Below are positions 25,708 through 34,111 of a DNA stretch of 64,000 nucleotides, piece after piece. Source of the stretch: Candidatus Colenecus caballi. Its GTDB lineage: Bacteria; Bacteroidota; Bacteroidia; Bacteroidales; Bacteroidaceae. Positions within the stretch are counted from its first letter, which is position 1. The number at the start of each line of letters is the position of its first letter. Position numbers and translations under genes: made by a program. The notes under the pieces were generated by a model. It saw only the letters and a program-made list of their open reading frames with translations, was not told where the DNA came from and did no database searches. The stretch is from assembly GCA_018065615.1 (NCBI GenBank), contig JAGHSY010000031.1:1-64000 (forward strand). The letters are read 5' to 3'.

Positions 25708-26613
25708 TCAGTTCGTGCTTTTCCTGATTTCACTTTCCGGCAGCCGTGAAATGATGGCAATCTGGCGGAATGTCATTTGTCTTGTCCGTCTCAAATTTTG
25801 TGCAAATACCAGACGTTGTGCCGGCGTAAGGTGTCTGGCGCTCTTTTTCTCAAACAGAGCATAGCATACTTCTTCGGCAATTTTCCTTGCTTCAAGGTCG
25901 TCCAATGATATTCCATGCACTTTTGCCATTTTATTTGAAATGGTATCGCATTTCCGGTTGCCGTTTCCCATGAATACCCTGAATGCGTTGGCGGTTACGA
26001 AAATGTCTTCAAATTTTCTGATGTCAATGTAGTTGGACGGAAGAAGTATCCCATTTGAGACAAGCCATTCGTCCGGTACTTGTCGTCTGCATGCAAGTAC
26101 TTTGCGCCTTTCACGTTCAGTCAGAGAACCGATTGTAACGGGGGCGGCTACGGTCAAATCGGACCTGATGAGCCAGATTGGAATGACGTTTCCTTTCCTG
26201 AAATACAGTGAAGCTGTGCCCCACAGGTAGTCTGACGGCAATATCCCTTTTCCGTCTTTTGTTGGTTGGATAATTGTGTAGACCGCGACATTCTGCAGGT
26301 AATCCTTGTCAGTAATGTGATACAGATCGCACTCAAGACGTACATTGTCAATGTCACCGCGTGTTCTGACTATATGGTGGCAGAGTGATGTTTCATACAT
26401 GAGTTTGAAACGGACACATTCTTCCTTGCGGCCAAACAGCAGCATGTGCGGGTGTGTGTCTTCGATTGAAAATGACAGGACTGACACGTTGGTGTTTGCG
26501 GCACAGACGCCAACCATATTGAATGCCGCTTTGAAGTCCGATTCTGAAGTGATGAAATTGTGTGCGTCATTACCATTGCCAAAAAGATGATAATACTTCT
26601 CTTCTGTTTCCAT
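25708..26613 (-). CDS. RAYT / IS200-like Y1 transposase-related protein
   Basis: A 301-residue protein. Residues 1-145 look like a Y1 HUH nuclease domain: HUH-type motif His54-Pro-His56 in EDTHPHMLLFG (a Pro in place of the usual hydrophobic residue) and candidate catalytic Tyr112 in VAVYTIIQPTKDGKGILPSDYLWG, the same order as RAYT proteins (YxxxNPVKAG...DYxWSS). Residues about 150-301 form an extra domain ending in an HTH-like segment (LTPAQRLVFAQNLRR ... SRLPESEIRK), a layout also seen in some RAYT proteins. It may process hairpin repeats such as those flanking it. No IS partner gene (TnpB) is present. Confidence 0.75.
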   Translation of the reverse strand: METEEKYYHLFGNGNDAHNFITSESDFKAAFNMVGVCAANTNVSVLSFSIEDTHPHMLLFGRKEECVRFKLMYETSLCHHIVRTRGDIDNVRLECDLYHITDKDYLQNVAVYTIIQPTKDGKGILPSDYLWGTASLYFRKGNVIPIWLIRSDLTVAAPVTIGSLTERERRKVLACRRQVPDEWLVSNGILLPSNYIDIRKFEDIFVTANAFRVFMGNGNRKCDTISNKMAKVHGISLDDLEARKIAEEVCYALFEKKSARHLTPAQRLVFAQNLRRTRQMTFRQIAIISRLPESEIRKSTN

Positions 26614-26658
26614 AGTTAATTTGTTTGTCGGTTTCAGATTTTTTCAAATCATGGTATT

Positions 26659-26691
26659 CAAAGGTAATGCTATTTTGGGACAATAACCAAA
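26659..26691 (-). promoter_or_regulatory. Promoter of the RAYT-like gene
   Basis: On the minus strand a TTTG (26688-26691) is followed after 21 bases by TACCTTTG (26659-26666), the Bacteroidetes -33/-7 pair. It lies between the right repeat and the gene, so the gene does not depend on host transcription. Confidence 0.65.
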
Positions 26692-26727
26692 TGTTGTACA
26701 TGCTGTTTTTCATGTGACGTTGGTCAC

Positions 26728-26870
26728 CGGCCAAACAGTGACACACGTACTGCGGTCAGGAGGCCCCAAACTGAGGTCCGTGAGTCTGACTACCCTGAAA
26801 ACGGCGTGTCAGACTCAGGAAGGCAAGCTGCAGGGCTTGTGAATATGGTGGATGAGTCGCTGTTTGGCGG
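26728..26870. repeat. Structured repeat, right copy
   Basis: Same layout as the left copy. The left arm has one change (GGCCAAACAG) while the right arm is intact. The ~22-bp block near 26751-26772 (CAGGAGGCCCCA) is close to the reverse complement of the block at the same place in the left copy (TGGGGCTCCTG-type), whereas the bases on both sides match directly. Confidence 0.85.
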
Positions 26871-26914
26871 AAAGAGGTGCGCGGAAAATACCGTTGCACC
26901 TGCGTGACGGGGGA

Positions 26915-27685
26915 TTAGCGGGAGACGTGTCTGACAATGCCGATGCTGACCTCGTACAGCAGGTAGATGGGGACGGAGACAACCATCAGCGTGAAGATGT
27001 CCGTGGTGGGGGTGATTATGGCGGCAATGATGAGAATTATTACCACGGCGTGGCGGCGGTACTTTTTCATGAACGTGGAATCAATGACGCCAAGCTTTCC
27101 AAGGAACCAGGACAGGACGGGGAGTTCGAAGAGTATGCCCATCATGAGGGTCAGCGTTACCAGCGTGTCTGTGTATGATGCCAGCGTAATCATGTTGGGG
27201 ACGTCTGTACTGACCTGGTAGGTGCCTAAGAAACGGAATGCCAGCGGGAAGATTATCAGGTAGTCAAGCACTACTCCCATCATGAACAGTACGTATGACC
27301 AGACTACGACTTTGGTGGAGCTTTTGCGTTCTTCAGCGTGCAATGCAGGTGACACGAAACCGTACAGCAGATAAAGAGTGTAAGGAAGAATTATTATCAG
27401 ACTGACAAGGAACGCCATCTTCATGTGGATCATGAACTGGGCGGTCAGCGCGCTGCTGAACAGATCGACCTGGAAGTTCCGGATTCCGCCGGTGAGCGGA
27501 GCAATCCAGCGGTACAGTATGAAATCAGGATGGCTGGGGGCCAGAATAAGTCTGAACAGGGGTTCCTTGAAGCAGAATGCGGCAATGAAACCGGCCAGGG
27601 CGACTGCGAGAATGCGGAATATGACGTGACGCAGGGCTTCCAGGTGGTCCCAGAATGTCATCGGCTTGTCTTCAGGGACGGCCAT
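26915..27685 (-). CDS. tatC: Sec-independent protein translocase TatC
   Basis: A 256-residue membrane protein with six predicted helices. The cytoplasmic N-terminus MTFWDHLEALRHVIFRI matches the TatC signature (F-x-H-L-x-E-L-R-x-R type), and FELPVLSWFLGKLGVI is the conserved segment of helix 4. It recognises twin-arginine signal peptides and works with TatA, encoded 9 bases upstream. Its stop lies 45 bases from the end of the RAYT right repeat. Confidence 0.94.
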   Translation of the reverse strand: MAVPEDKPMTFWDHLEALRHVIFRILAVALAGFIAAFCFKEPLFRLILAPSHPDFILYRWIAPLTGGIRNFQVDLFSSALTAQFMIHMKMAFLVSLIIILPYTLYLLYGFVSPALHAEERKSSTKVVVWSYVLFMMGVVLDYLIIFPLAFRFLGTYQVSTDVPNMITLASYTDTLVTLTLMMGILFELPVLSWFLGKLGVIDSTFMKKYRRHAVVIILIIAAIITPTTDIFTLMVVSVPIYLLYEVSIGIVRHVSR

Positions 27686-27694
27686 AGGCGTGGA

Positions 27695-27895
27695 TCATTC
27701 CTTCTTTTCGGGTGCGGAGTCATCGGCCTTGATTTCGTCCTCGACCTCCTTCATGCCCTCCTTGAAACTCTTCACGCCTTTGCCCATGCTCTTCATGAGT
27801 TCGGGAATGCGCTTGGCTCCGAACAGAAGCAGTATGACTAAGACAATGAGAATGACCTCTGGAGCACCCAATGCGAAAAGCGGAGTAAGTATCAT
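27695..27895 (-). CDS. tatA: Twin-arginine translocase subunit TatA/E
   Basis: A 66-residue protein starting MILTPLFALGAPEVILIVL at 27895: short membrane helix, FGAKRIPELMKSMGKGVKSFKEGM amphipathic helix, charged tail. The start at 27895 is chosen because an upstream TTG (27916) would lie inside the -7 box. Together with TatC it forms the Tat pore; no TatB is seen, as is common in this phylum. Confidence 0.94.
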   Translation of the reverse strand: MILTPLFALGAPEVILIVLVILLLFGAKRIPELMKSMGKGVKSFKEGMKEVEDEIKADDSAPEKKE

Positions 27896-27912
27896 AATGG
27901 CGAATGTTTTCT

Positions 27913-27921
27913 GCAAAAATA
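27913..27921 (-). promoter_or_regulatory. -7 box of tatA-tatC
   Basis: On the minus strand TATTTTTGC matches TAnnTTTG, 18 bases upstream of the ATG at 27895. Confidence 0.55.
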
Positions 27922-28038
27922 AGCCAATATGTGACAGAAGCCGAATTTTCGGACCTTTTTTTCATCTCCACGCGCGCGTGCGTTGGAAATGCCGTCCGAA
28001 TTTTGTAACATTGCACTTCAAAACAAATCAATAGTTAC

Positions 28039-29115
28039 ATGCAACCCGATAATTTCTTCATTACAGGCATTCAGCAGATATGTGTAGGCACTACATCGGT
28101 CTATAATTCATGGAAGTGGTTCGCAGACATGTTCGGCGTGGATATCCGTGTCCTTGAGGACGATACCGTGGCCGAACGCATGCTTCCCTATACAGGCGGC
28201 CATCCCCGCAAGCGTCACGCAGCCATTGCCCTGAACCTTCAGGGGGGCGGCGGTTTTGAAATATGGCAGTATTCGGAGCGCAAGCCCAAACCGGCCGCGT
28301 TCGAGATTCAGGCCGGAGACCTTGGCATATTCTGCGCAAAGGTCAAGTGCCGCAACGTGGATACCGCGCACAAGTTTGCATCGGACCGCTGGGACAAGGT
28401 AAGCCCCATTGTGACCGCACCGGACGGAAGCCGCACTTTCTACATTGCCGACCTTGAGGGCAACTGGTTCCAGGCTGTTCAGGATGACTACATTCTGATT
28501 GATGAGGGCAAGGAGTTCGGCGGCATGATAGGCTGCATGATTGGTGTGACGGACATGGACAAGGCCCGCGTTGTCTATTCGGACATTCTGGGCTACAACA
28601 AGGTCATTTACAACGAATACGGCCATTTTGACGATCTGAAGCCCCTGCCCGGCGGTGACGGTGAGTTCCGCCGCACGCTGCTGACCTGGTCCGAAAAGAA
28701 CAAGGGCGCGTTTTCTCCATTGTGCCCGACCGGTTACATTGAACTGGTCCAGTGTCGTGACCGTGAGCCGCGCAAGATATTTGAAGGCCGATATTGGGGC
28801 GACCCCGGCTTCATACAGATATGTTTCGATGTCACAAACATGGACGCCTTTGGCAAGTGGTGCGCCCGGCACGGGCATCCGTTCACCGTTGACAGCTGCC
28901 CTGACGGCAAGCAGTTCAACATGGGTGACGCATCGGGCCGTTTCACATACATTGAGGACCAGGACGGCTCTCTGATTGAGTTTGTGGAGACCTACCGCGT
29001 GTCCATAGCCAAGAAACTGGGCTGGTACATCAATCTGCTGTACCGCAAACGTGAAAGGCCGCTGCCAAAACTGCTTTTCCGTGCAATGAAATTCAACCGC
29101 AAGAAATTTGACTGA
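28039..29115 (+). CDS. VOC superfamily protein (two glyoxalase-like modules), first gene of the Hdr-like operon
   Basis: A 358-residue cytoplasmic protein with two VOC repeats: residues about 8-160 (ITGIQQICVGTTSVYNSWKWFADMFG) and about 165-325 (IGCMIGVTDMDKARVVYSDILGYNKV). The two-repeat size is that of dioxygenase/lyase types such as HPPD, but the usual His-His-Glu triad of HPPD cannot be confirmed; His269/Glu-like residues remain candidates. Its stop shares a base with the start of the next gene (TGATG), so it is translationally coupled to the HdrC-like subunit. Substrate unknown; the conserved coupling suggests it makes or consumes the small molecule handled by the redox complex. Confidence 0.8.
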   Translation: MQPDNFFITGIQQICVGTTSVYNSWKWFADMFGVDIRVLEDDTVAERMLPYTGGHPRKRHAAIALNLQGGGGFEIWQYSERKPKPAAFEIQAGDLGIFCAKVKCRNVDTAHKFASDRWDKVSPIVTAPDGSRTFYIADLEGNWFQAVQDDYILIDEGKEFGGMIGCMIGVTDMDKARVVYSDILGYNKVIYNEYGHFDDLKPLPGGDGEFRRTLLTWSEKNKGAFSPLCPTGYIELVQCRDREPRKIFEGRYWGDPGFIQICFDVTNMDAFGKWCARHGHPFTVDSCPDGKQFNMGDASGRFTYIEDQDGSLIEFVETYRVSIAKKLGWYINLLYRKRERPLPKLLFRAMKFNRKKFD

Positions 29116-29723
29116 TGGGCAATCTTGTTGACCTTATCAAGTCCGATGTCCGATATGCCGGCGCATTGAAAGCCTGCATGAACTGCGGCATCTGTACTGC
29201 AATATGTCCGGCTGCAGAATTCTATGACTATGATCCGCGCCGTATATGTGATACCGTCCAGCGTGGCGATGAACAGCAGATAGAAAAGCTTCTTCGTTCG
29301 GAAACAATCTGGTACTGCGGACAGTGCCTGTCATGCAAGCCACGTTGTCCGCGCGGAAACATTCCCGGAGAAGTAATAACCATTCTGCGCAAGGTGTCCC
29401 AGGAAATGGGCTACTACAAGGAAAATGAAATGGGCCGCCAGCAGATTGAGATAATGGAAGGGGTGGGACAGAACATCCTTGACATGGGTTACTGCGTCCA
29501 TCCTGACCGCGTTAATCCCAAGAAACATCCTGAACAGGGACCTGTCTGGGAATGGTATGTGAAGAACATTAAGGAGGTGGCTCCAAAGCTTGGGGCCAAC
29601 TATCATGGCAAGGGGCCGGGTGCACTGCGTGAGATAGAGCCCGAGACCATGGATGAACTCCGCAGAATTTTTGAGGTCACCGGAGGCATGGAACTCCATG
29701 ACAACATTTTGAAAGACAAATAA
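29115..29723 (+). CDS. HdrC-like 4Fe-4S dicluster protein
   Basis: A 202-residue protein with two CxxCxxCxxxC motifs: Cys21/24/27/31 (CMNCGICTAICP) and Cys68/71/74/78 (CGQCLSCKPRCP). The Cys positions and spacing match HdrC of heterodisulfide reductases, which wires electrons between HdrA and HdrB. The C-terminal 100 residues are longer than in methanogen HdrC. Overlaps both neighbours by one base, so subunits are likely made in fixed ratio. Confidence 0.87.
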   Translation: MGNLVDLIKSDVRYAGALKACMNCGICTAICPAAEFYDYDPRRICDTVQRGDEQQIEKLLRSETIWYCGQCLSCKPRCPRGNIPGEVITILRKVSQEMGYYKENEMGRQQIEIMEGVGQNILDMGYCVHPDRVNPKKHPEQGPVWEWYVKNIKEVAPKLGANYHGKGPGALREIEPETMDELRRIFEVTGGMELHDNILKDK

Positions 29724-30085
29724 TGCCAGATTTCGGATTCAGCATAAAGAAGTCCCGCGGTGAGGACCTTGACAAGGTCTCTCTGGAGAAATACCGCCAT
29801 CTGCTGGAGCGTGAGCCGTCGTTCAAGCGCTGCTTCCAGTGCGGCTGCTGCAGCGCCACCTGCTCGGCACGCCAGTTCACAGATTTCAGCATACGCCATA
29901 TCCATACCGCTTTCCGTCGCGGAGACTACGAACCCCTTGAAGAGGAACTCAAGAAATGCATGCTTTGCGGAAAGTGCACGCTGGTCTGCCCGCGCGGCGT
30001 GAACCTGCGTTCACTCATAATCAACATGCGCCAGCTTCTTGACGAAACGCCGGTCGAAATCAAAAGGAGGAGAAGACAGAAATGA
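29723..30085 (+). CDS. Second HdrC-like 4Fe-4S dicluster protein
   Basis: A 120-residue protein with Cys37/40/43/47 (CFQCGCCSATC, with an extra Cys42) and Cys79/82/85/89 (CMLCGKCTLVCP). It is shorter than the preceding HdrC-like subunit. The C-terminus is strongly basic (KRRRRQK). It overlaps the start of the next gene by four bases. Confidence 0.85.
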   Translation: MPDFGFSIKKSRGEDLDKVSLEKYRHLLEREPSFKRCFQCGCCSATCSARQFTDFSIRHIHTAFRRGDYEPLEEELKKCMLCGKCTLVCPRGVNLRSLIINMRQLLDETPVEIKRRRRQK

Positions 30086-32037
30086 AGATACAGGCTTTTC
30101 CATACAATGATTTTGTGCTGCCGTTCCTGATAGGCACCATATTGATGTTCTCGATAATCATCTTCAAGTACATCAAATGGATAAGACGTTTCAGTGAAGA
30201 ACAGCGTAAGGTGATCCGCGGCAACTGGTATTCCTGGAAAATATTCCCGGCAATCTGGGAAATGATCCGTGAAGGTCTGCTGCACGTGCGCATACTCAAA
30301 AAGAATCTGGTACTGGGCATAATGCACCAGGCTTTTGCTCTGGGCTGGTTCCTGCTGATTGTTGTGGGGGCCATTGAAAGCCGTGACGCATTCATCAGCC
30401 TGAACCATGAGCAGGACATTGAGACTGTCCGCGGACTTGAAGACCAGACCGGCTGGATTGTCACGGAAAAGGGGCTGGACAAGGATCCTGAAGATTTGAA
30501 CGTGAAACGTTACCGTGTCGAGACCGAGTCCGGCATGGCCCGTATCCATTACAGACGTCCGTTCTATGTGGGCATATTCTACCGCTATTTTGTGCATGAG
30601 GCCCCGGCATCGTTCCGCCTGCACAGGAATTATGCCAACACGATGGACGCACTGCTCCTGTATGTGTTCCTCGGTCTTACTCTGGCCTTCATCAAGATAT
30701 TCTATTCCCGCATGATGGGCATGCGCCGGACCACGAAACATACCATTGTGGACCGTTTTGCCAAGTTCTCCCTCTGGATGATCTTTCCGCTCAGGCTGCT
30801 GGCCGAATCAGTCACGGCATGTCTGTACGGCAACGGCGGGTTCTTCACGCAGGCCGTAGGCAATCTTTTTGATCCGATGATTGTGCGCGGTCTGGAGACA
30901 TCGCTCTGGATGTTCTATTCGCTCATGCTGGGCGTGTTCTTTGTTACCATGCCGTTCACCCGTTACATGCATATCTTCACGGAACTGCTGCTTATTTATT
31001 TCCGAAAGATAGGTGTGAAGGAGGATGTAAAAAAGTCCGGTTACACATACATAGAACTGAACGCATGCTCACGTTGCGGCGTATGCATTCAGGGCTGTCC
31101 CATGGACAAGGTCCTTGGCAACCATGAAGTCCAGTCCGTATATCTGGTGCGCAGTATAAGGAATCAGGATTTCGGACGCCGGCTGAAGATGATTGCGGAC
31201 AACTGCCTTATGTGTGACCGCTGCAGCGTGGACTGTCCGGTGGGCATAGACCTGAGCGCACTGAGACGTCAGACGCGTGACAAGGGACCAATAGATACGG
31301 TCGGCAACTATTCATATCTGAATGACGGCAAGCATCCGTTCAATGCCATAGGACGTGTAGCGTATTTCGGCGGCTGCATGTCACATCTCACTCCTGGAAT
31401 AACAGAGTCAATGGAACGCATATTCCAGGCATCGGGCCAGCGTTACTGGTATATGGACAAGGACGCTTCAATCTGCTGCGGCCGTCCTCTACAGCAGCAG
31501 GGCTTCACGAACCAGGCCGCCGAACTCAGGCAGAAGAACAGGGAGATGATTGAAAAGTCCGGCGCCACAATGCTTGTCACATCATGCCCAATCTGCTATC
31601 AGTCCTTCAAGAAGGATTACAACCTTGATATTCCGGTCCTGCACCACACAGAATACATTGACATGCTTATCAGTGCCGGCAAGCTGAAAGTACGTCATGA
31701 TGACCGCAAGGTGTCATATCATGATCCCTGTGAGCTTGGGCGCGGCTGTGGCATTTATGACGAGCCCCGTAATGTGCTGAGTACGGTCACCAACCTGCAG
31801 AAGACAAAATATCAGAGAGAAAAGAGTGTATGCTGCGGCTTCAACCTTGGCAATACAAAACTGAGCGTTGAAGAGCAGACTAAGATTAGGAACGCATCAC
31901 TTGAGAATCTGACTTCAAAGCCAATCGATGCCATTGCTACGGCTTGCCCCATGTGCAAGAAGGCCTTCCAGCGTTCCACAACCCAGTACACAGTCCGTGA
32001 CATTGCTGAGATTGTGGCTGAAAACATTATAGACTGA
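30082..32037 (+). CDS. Membrane HdrE-HdrD-like fusion: transmembrane domain, 4Fe-4S dicluster, two CCG domains
   Basis: A 651-residue protein. About five membrane helices (roughly 12-30, 76-98, 188-208, 228-248, 274-294) make up the N-terminal half and contain His82 and His297 as possible heme ligands. Then come Cys329/332/335/339 and Cys375/378/381/385, two 4Fe-4S clusters, and two CCG domains: Cys432, Cys465-Cys466, Cys502/505 and Cys550, Cys584-Cys585, Cys622/625. This is the HdrE+HdrD/DsrMK-like plan: quinone or b-heme side linked to a noncubane-type thiol/disulfide site. It is expected at the cytoplasmic membrane. Confidence 0.87.
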   Translation: MKIQAFPYNDFVLPFLIGTILMFSIIIFKYIKWIRRFSEEQRKVIRGNWYSWKIFPAIWEMIREGLLHVRILKKNLVLGIMHQAFALGWFLLIVVGAIESRDAFISLNHEQDIETVRGLEDQTGWIVTEKGLDKDPEDLNVKRYRVETESGMARIHYRRPFYVGIFYRYFVHEAPASFRLHRNYANTMDALLLYVFLGLTLAFIKIFYSRMMGMRRTTKHTIVDRFAKFSLWMIFPLRLLAESVTACLYGNGGFFTQAVGNLFDPMIVRGLETSLWMFYSLMLGVFFVTMPFTRYMHIFTELLLIYFRKIGVKEDVKKSGYTYIELNACSRCGVCIQGCPMDKVLGNHEVQSVYLVRSIRNQDFGRRLKMIADNCLMCDRCSVDCPVGIDLSALRRQTRDKGPIDTVGNYSYLNDGKHPFNAIGRVAYFGGCMSHLTPGITESMERIFQASGQRYWYMDKDASICCGRPLQQQGFTNQAAELRQKNREMIEKSGATMLVTSCPICYQSFKKDYNLDIPVLHHTEYIDMLISAGKLKVRHDDRKVSYHDPCELGRGCGIYDEPRNVLSTVTNLQKTKYQREKSVCCGFNLGNTKLSVEEQTKIRNASLENLTSKPIDAIATACPMCKKAFQRSTTQYTVRDIAEIVAENIID

Positions 32038-32042
32038 AGACT

Positions 32043-33095
32043 ATGAACCGATATTGGAACGAATATCAGAAGGCAATAGCCGATGACCGCTTCTTCTACG
32101 AGAGGAGCTGCATACGCCAGACCTTTTTCCCAGGGTCCGAGACTGCCTTCCTGAGAATAATGAGAGAGGAACTGGGCAAGGATGTGTATGATGATTTCCG
32201 TCAGCACACCTGCACCGGAATTGGTTATCATGCCGATGTGGTGCCCCTGGAGACCACAATGACCGTGGTGGCGCGTCTGTTCTCACTCATGACGGAACAC
32301 GGATATGAGAATTACGTGCCTTCATGCGTGACATCGTTCGGCGTGTTCACGGAAATGATCCACATGTGGCAGGAACATCCCGAACTGCTGGAGAAGACCC
32401 GTGAAAACCTTCTCAAGGCAACGGGGCGTGAGTTCAACATTCCAAAGAACCTGGTCCATCCGTCAGATCTGGTTTACAAGTTCCGCTTTGAACTGGCCGG
32501 CAGGATGAAGTACCGTCTGGTGAACCGTTTCACAGGCAAGCCGCTGCGTGTCGTGGAGCACATAGGCTGCCATTATGCAAAGATATTCCCGGACAAGGGA
32601 GTGGGCAAGGCCGAATTTCCGTATGTGCTGGCCGGCATGATTGAGGCCTGGGGCGGTGAGGTCGTTGATTATCCGGAGCGCCGTCACTGCTGCGGATTCG
32701 GATTCCGCCAGTATCTGGTGCAGGAGAACCGCGGCTACAGCATATCGAACACCAAGAAGAAACTGGAATCGATGGAACCGTATGAACCGGATTTCATTGT
32801 CACAAACTGTCCCGGATGCACTCTGTTCCTGGACAGGTGGCAGTACACCATTGCTGAAATGGAACACAAGACATACGACCGTGAAGGCTACGGCATTCCG
32901 GTTCTGACGTATGAGGAAATGACAGGCCTGCTGTTGGGATACAATCCCTGGGAACTGGGTCTGCAGATTCACCAGGTGCAGTGCGAACGCCTGCTTGACA
33001 AGATAGGCATACCTTATGATCCCAAGCAGAAGTACAATGCTGCCAGTGGAAAAATTTTGCGTGCACCTGAAAAACCTGAAAATCTGTTGGTATGA
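32043..33095 (+). CDS. HdrB-like CCG domain protein
   Basis: A 350-residue protein. The C-terminal CCG set is complete: GCHYAK, RHCCGFG and NCPGC (about residues 179, 221, 258). The N-terminal set (FFPGSETAF, TCTGIGYHAD, PSCVTSFG) has lost some cysteines. HdrB subunits bind noncubane 4Fe-4S clusters for disulfide reduction. It starts six bases after the fusion protein and overlaps the HdrA-like gene by four. Confidence 0.84.
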   Translation: MNRYWNEYQKAIADDRFFYERSCIRQTFFPGSETAFLRIMREELGKDVYDDFRQHTCTGIGYHADVVPLETTMTVVARLFSLMTEHGYENYVPSCVTSFGVFTEMIHMWQEHPELLEKTRENLLKATGREFNIPKNLVHPSDLVYKFRFELAGRMKYRLVNRFTGKPLRVVEHIGCHYAKIFPDKGVGKAEFPYVLAGMIEAWGGEVVDYPERRHCCGFGFRQYLVQENRGYSISNTKKKLESMEPYEPDFIVTNCPGCTLFLDRWQYTIAEMEHKTYDREGYGIPVLTYEEMTGLLLGYNPWELGLQIHQVQCERLLDKIGIPYDPKQKYNAASGKILRAPEKPENLLV

Positions 33096-34111
33096 AGAAA
33101 GTTGCTATCATAGGAGCCGGACCTGCCGGCATTGAAGCTGCCGCCGCACTGGCAAAGATGGGTGTGGCAGTGGTGCTGTATGAAAAATCTGAAACTCCGC
33201 TCAAGAATCTTCAGGACAAGGCCTTCCTTTTCCCGAACTTCCAGCCAGCTCAGGAGATTGCCGATGACCTGGCCGGCAAGCTGCTGACCGATGGAATTAC
33301 TGCGGTCTTCGGTACCGATATAACCGATGTAAAGTGGCTTGGAACAGAGTGGAAACTGTTTGATGCCAAAGGACAGACATACGTGGCCGATGCTGTGCTC
33401 ATTGCATCGGGCTATCAGGTCTTTGACGCTCACCGCAAGGAGGAACTTGGCTACGGCATTTACAAGGGTGTCATAACTTCACTTGAAATGGAGTCTATGA
33501 TAAGACACCAGAAAATTCTGAATGCATCGGGTGACGAGCCCAGGAACATCACATTCCTGCAGTGCGTGGGCTCACGTGATGAAAAGTCAGGCAACAACTA
33601 CTGCTCCAAACTATGCTGTGTCACGGCCGTCAAGCAGGCCATTGAGGTACGCAAGCAGCTGCCCAAGTGTGAACTGTCAGTGTTCTATATGGACCTGAGA
33701 ATGTGGGGACAGGGTTTTGAGGAGATGTACCGTACTGCCCAGGAGAAATATGGCGTGAACTTTATCCGTGGCCGCATATCCGAGGCTGCCGCCACTTTTG
33801 ACAGTCGTATCCAGTTGAAGAGTGAGGACACCCTGATGGGCCTGCCGCTCAAGATGACATCGGACCTGCTGGTTCTCATGGTCGGCATGGAGCCTTCATG
33901 CGGAACGCGTGCCATTGGTCAGTCCTGTGACATTTGCGGAGACTACGGTTTCATACGCACAGTCAGTCCGCACCTGTATGACAATGCCACAGACCGTCCC
34001 GGACTGTTTGCAGCCGGTACCTGCAAGCGCCCCATGAGCGTGTGGGATTCAATCAACGATGCCCGTTCTGCAGCAGTAGCAATTAAGGACTATCTGGACA
34101 CGCTCTCCTAA
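33092..34111 (+). CDS. Small HdrA-like FAD protein
   Basis: A 339-residue flavoprotein with N-terminal FAD motif (VAIIGAGPAGIEAA, residues 4-17) and the HdrA signature CVGSRD...YCSKLCC (cysteines about 151, 167, 171, 172), plus FAAGTCKRPMS near the C-terminus. It lacks the C-terminal ferredoxin domains of methanogen HdrA and is closer in size to QmoA. As the last gene of the operon it would supply or take electrons to the Hdr-like core. The genes overlap or nearly touch across the operon. Confidence 0.86.
   Translation: MKKVAIIGAGPAGIEAAAALAKMGVAVVLYEKSETPLKNLQDKAFLFPNFQPAQEIADDLAGKLLTDGITAVFGTDITDVKWLGTEWKLFDAKGQTYVADAVLIASGYQVFDAHRKEELGYGIYKGVITSLEMESMIRHQKILNASGDEPRNITFLQCVGSRDEKSGNNYCSKLCCVTAVKQAIEVRKQLPKCELSVFYMDLRMWGQGFEEMYRTAQEKYGVNFIRGRISEAAATFDSRIQLKSEDTLMGLPLKMTSDLLVLMVGMEPSCGTRAIGQSCDICGDYGFIRTVSPHLYDNATDRPGLFAAGTCKRPMSVWDSINDARSAAVAIKDYLDTLS

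Larger units (their letters stand above)
25519..26870. mobile_element. RAYT-like gene flanked by two direct structured repeats
   Basis: A ~1.35-kb unit made of a left repeat (25519-25661), a minus-strand IS200/RAYT-like gene (25708-26613) with its own promoter, and a right repeat (26728-26870) in the same orientation. Offset between copies is 1209 bp throughout. It lies in a convergent gap between a GNAT gene and tatC, where insertion harms neither. RAYT genes act on flanking REP palindromes in other bacteria; here the two hairpin repeats would be the REP counterparts. No target duplication was identified. The 301-bp stretch 26614-26914 holds only the promoter and the right repeat. Confidence 0.72.

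Noticed and set aside
25643-25864. Short plus-strand frames starting MSRCLAE in both RAYT repeats (also 26852-27178)
   Set aside because: They begin in the identical repeat core and run into antisense of RAYT or tatC; no signs of selection.
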